32,805 nt of DNA from Clostridium sp. 1001270J_160509_D11. GTDB taxonomy: Bacteria > Bacillota > Clostridia > Peptostreptococcales > Peptostreptococcaceae. A model generated the notes under the pieces. That model was not told the origin of the DNA, made no database searches, and saw only the letters and a program-made list of their open reading frames with translations. Positions within the stretch are counted from its first letter, which is position 1; each line of letters opens with the position of its first letter. A program made the position numbers and the translations under genes. This document shows positions 30,507 through 32,805 of the stretch, piece after piece. The stretch lies in the NCBI RefSeq assembly GCF_015667935.1, contig NZ_JADPET010000012.1, forward strand, positions 1 to 32,805, given 5' to 3'.

Positions 30507-32720
30507 ATGAAAAAATTTAAAAATACTTCTGAAGTTGAACCTTATGATGGTATTATTGGTCAAGAAAGAGCTGTAAGCGCAATGCAATTAGGGCTACAAA
30601 TGAATAATCCAGCTTATAATATATATGTTTCAGGATATTGTGGAAGTGGAAGAATTACTTATGTTATAAATGAAATTCAATCCCAGCAAATTGATGAGAG
30701 CAAAATAAAGGACTGGTGTTATGTATATAATTTTAAAGACGGAAGATGTCCAGTTGCTATTGACTTTCCAGCAGGGAAAGGTATGGAATTTAAAGAATAC
30801 ATGGAGGATTTAATTGAAAGCTTAACAGAAGAAATTAACGAAGCATTTGAAAATGAGGAGTATGAACTTACAAAAAATAAATTATTACAGACGTATGAGT
30901 TTGAAAAAGAAAAACTATTAAAAAGTGTAAGAAATTATGGTAGAGAAAAAGGATTTAAGCTTAAGAGTAGCTCTTCAGGCTTTATATTTATGCCTATAGA
31001 TGATAATTATGAAGAAGAAATATCAGCAGAAGAATTTTGTCAGACTAAAAAAGAGCTTGAAGAAATGGCTATACAAGTCTTATATAAATTAAAAGAATTA
31101 GAAGAAAGAGTAAAACAAGTCGTTATTGAAACAGAGAACCAAATCGGCAAATTAGTAGTAGTACCATATATAGAAGCTGCCAGAGAAAAATATAGTGATA
31201 ATAAAAAAGTATTAGATTATTTAGATGAATTAGAAGAAAATATATTAGAATATATATATCTTTTCTATTTAGATGAAGATGATTTAAAAGATAAATATGA
31301 TAAAAACTATACATTAAAATACGAAGTAAACTTATTTGTAGATAATTCAGAGTTTAAGAAAGTTGTTGTTGAAAATGACCCAAGACCAAGTAATTTATTT
31401 GGAAAAGTAGAATATGAATATCAAAATGGAAATCTAAAAACAGACTTTACAAAGATAATTCCAGGTGCATTTCATAAAGCTAATGGAGGATACTTAGTTT
31501 TATATGTAGATCAACTTTTAAGATATGCAAATACATGGGAATTGCTCAAAAAGACATTAAAAACTGGACAAATAGACATAGAAGGGCAAGGTTTTATAAA
31601 TCCAATGCCTATTCCAACTGACTTAAAAATAATACTTATAGGAAGTAGATATTTATATAATCTTATATATAATTACGACCCAGAATTTATGAAATACTTT
31701 AAAGTATTTGTGGATTTTGATGATGAGATGAATAAAACAGAAGAAAATGAAGATGCAATAAGTGGTTTTATATCATATCAATGTAAAAAAAATAACTATA
31801 AACACTTATCTTATGACGCTGTTACACAAGTAATTAATCAAAGTATGAGAATGGTAGAGGATAAAAAGAAATTATCTACTAATTTTAATAAAATAATGGA
31901 AATGATAAATGAAGGAAATCTATATGCACAAATGGATAATTCAAAATATATAGAAAAGAGACATATAGAAAAGGCTATACAATCAAAAAAATATAGAATT
32001 GATAAAATTGAAGAAAAAATAGATGAATCATATAAAAGAGAAAATACATTAATCGACATAAAAGGGAAACAAGTAGGCGTAATTAATGGATTATCTGTTT
32101 TGAGTACTGGTGAACACACATTTGGCAAACCTTCACGAATAACTGTTTCGACAGCCTGTGGAAGTAAGGGCATTGTAAATATAGAAAGAGAAGCCAAAAT
32201 GAGTGGTTCTATCCATAATAAAGGGGTATTAATACTAGAAGGATATTTAGCAGAAAATTTTGCACAAGAGTTTCCATTATCGCTAAATGCATATATTTGT
32301 TTTGAACAAAATTATGGCGGTGTAGATGGAGATAGTGCCTCATCTGCGGAATTATATGCTTTATTATCATCATTAAGTAATATAGGAATTAAACAAAATA
32401 TTGCTGTTACAGGCTCTATAAATCAAAAAGGTCAAATTCAAGTAGTGGGTGGAATTCCTAAAAAAGTAGAAGGATTTTATTACTGCTGCAAACATAAAGG
32501 ACTAACAGGTGATCAAGGTGTAATAATTCCAGCAAAAAACGAAGACAATTTAGTGCTTTGTAGTGAAGTGGAAGAGGCTATAAAAAATAAAAAATTCCAT
32601 ATTTATAAAGTAAATAGAATCGAAGAGGCAATGGAAATTTTAACAGATGAAAAATTTAAACTAATAAAAGAATTATCTATAGAAAAATTGAGAAAATATA
32701 GTGAATATAAAACAAAATAA
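30507..32720 (+). CDS. LonC-like ATP-dependent/AAA-type protease
   Basis: 737 residues. N-terminal AAA-like part: GIIGQERAVSAMQLGLQM, then a modified Walker A GYCGSGRIT (Arg in place of Lys), a long helical insert (about 120-290) and a Walker B-like GGYLVLYVDQLL. The C-terminal Lon protease domain (about 540-720) has NGLSVLSTGEHTFGKPSRIT, the nucleophile Ser610 in VDGDSASSAEL and Lys653 in GGIPKKVEG. The 43-residue spacing equals that of E. coli Lon Ser679/Lys722. The altered P-loop is usual for the LonC/Lon-like clade, some of which act without ATP. Role: cytosolic protein quality control or regulated proteolysis; substrates unknown. Strong SD (GAGGGGAGAGGG). Confidence 0.88.
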   Translation: MKKFKNTSEVEPYDGIIGQERAVSAMQLGLQMNNPAYNIYVSGYCGSGRITYVINEIQSQQIDESKIKDWCYVYNFKDGRCPVAIDFPAGKGMEFKEYMEDLIESLTEEINEAFENEEYELTKNKLLQTYEFEKEKLLKSVRNYGREKGFKLKSSSSGFIFMPIDDNYEEEISAEEFCQTKKELEEMAIQVLYKLKELEERVKQVVIETENQIGKLVVVPYIEAAREKYSDNKKVLDYLDELEENILEYIYLFYLDEDDLKDKYDKNYTLKYEVNLFVDNSEFKKVVVENDPRPSNLFGKVEYEYQNGNLKTDFTKIIPGAFHKANGGYLVLYVDQLLRYANTWELLKKTLKTGQIDIEGQGFINPMPIPTDLKIILIGSRYLYNLIYNYDPEFMKYFKVFVDFDDEMNKTEENEDAISGFISYQCKKNNYKHLSYDAVTQVINQSMRMVEDKKKLSTNFNKIMEMINEGNLYAQMDNSKYIEKRHIEKAIQSKKYRIDKIEEKIDESYKRENTLIDIKGKQVGVINGLSVLSTGEHTFGKPSRITVSTACGSKGIVNIEREAKMSGSIHNKGVLILEGYLAENFAQEFPLSLNAYICFEQNYGGVDGDSASSAELYALLSSLSNIGIKQNIAVTGSINQKGQIQVVGGIPKKVEGFYYCCKHKGLTGDQGVIIPAKNEDNLVLCSEVEEAIKNKKFHIYKVNRIEEAMEILTDEKFKLIKELSIEKLRKYSEYKTK

Positions 32721-32805
32721 TCTTACTTAATAAATGAAAATGCTAACAAATCAAGCAATAGTGACTCGGACGAATTAAAACAAAATAATAAAAAAGTACA
32801 AAACA
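32721..32805 (+). other. Downstream tail in frame with the Lon-like gene, coding-like composition
   Basis: After the TAA at 32718-32720 the same frame stays open to the window edge and would encode a hydrophilic NENANKSSNSDSDELKQ-type sequence. It contains TCGGAC and other codons unlike the AT-rich spacers elsewhere. Either the Lon gene once extended further or this is chance; the window ends here. Confidence 0.25.

Overview
The window is AT-rich chromosomal DNA from an anaerobic, endospore-forming Firmicute. Strong GGAGG-type Shine-Dalgarno (SD) sites, a SleC-type spore cortex-lytic enzyme, Fe-S proteins (QueG, a ferredoxin-tailed aldo-keto reductase) and a corrinoid protein point to Clostridia, most likely Peptostreptococcaceae (Clostridioides, Paraclostridium, Romboutsia relatives). 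The family placement is inference from gene content. I see no tRNA, rRNA, CRISPR array, insertion sequence or prophage module.

Layout. 1-3.3 kb (+): a class I glutamine amidotransferase-like hydrolase, YaaA, a manganese (yybP-ykoY) riboswitch controlling the Mn efflux pump gene mntP, and a corrinoid protein without its methyltransferase. 3.4-8.05 kb (-): a complete Bce-type antimicrobial-peptide sensing and detoxification module (response regulator, intramembrane-sensing kinase, ABC ATPase, FtsX-like permease). A textbook BceR-type operator lies in front of the transporter genes. 8.06-8.8 kb: a gene-free stretch with two orphan terminators. 8.8-9.75 kb (+): an ADP-ribosylglycohydrolase. 9.88-11.45 kb (-): a decaying two-component locus. 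A receiver is fused directly to a kinase core by deletion, the kinase has an in-frame TGA where Trp is expected, and the next gene is frameshifted at an A9 tract. 11.7-15.6 kb (+): a 44-codon small gene, a Cof-type HAD phosphatase, a secreted triple-SH3b/C39-like protein and an M20 amidohydrolase. 15.8-20.9 kb (+): a 1408-residue tandem DUF445 protein and a DUF4163/DUF3298 (RsiV-like) protein, joined by a hairpin that is at once a terminator and a lock on the SD site. 20.9-22.2 kb (-): sleC. 22.4-32.7 kb: prsW, rsmF-like, lepB, a TGS-nucleoside kinase fusion, an ArsR-like regulator, the aldo-keto reductase, a RusA-like protein (-), queG and a LonC-like protease.

Most genes are housekeeping or stress/envelope genes in short transcription units separated by clear intrinsic terminators. 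The points most worth a second look are the SD-sequestering terminator before the DUF4163 gene, the three-lesion decay of the receiver-kinase locus, the Bce operator architecture, the two orphan terminators (possible small RNAs), the 44-residue Spo0E-like candidate, the duplicated DUF445 giant, and an in-frame coding-like tail after the Lon stop codon. I found no clearly new multi-gene defence or biosynthetic system.
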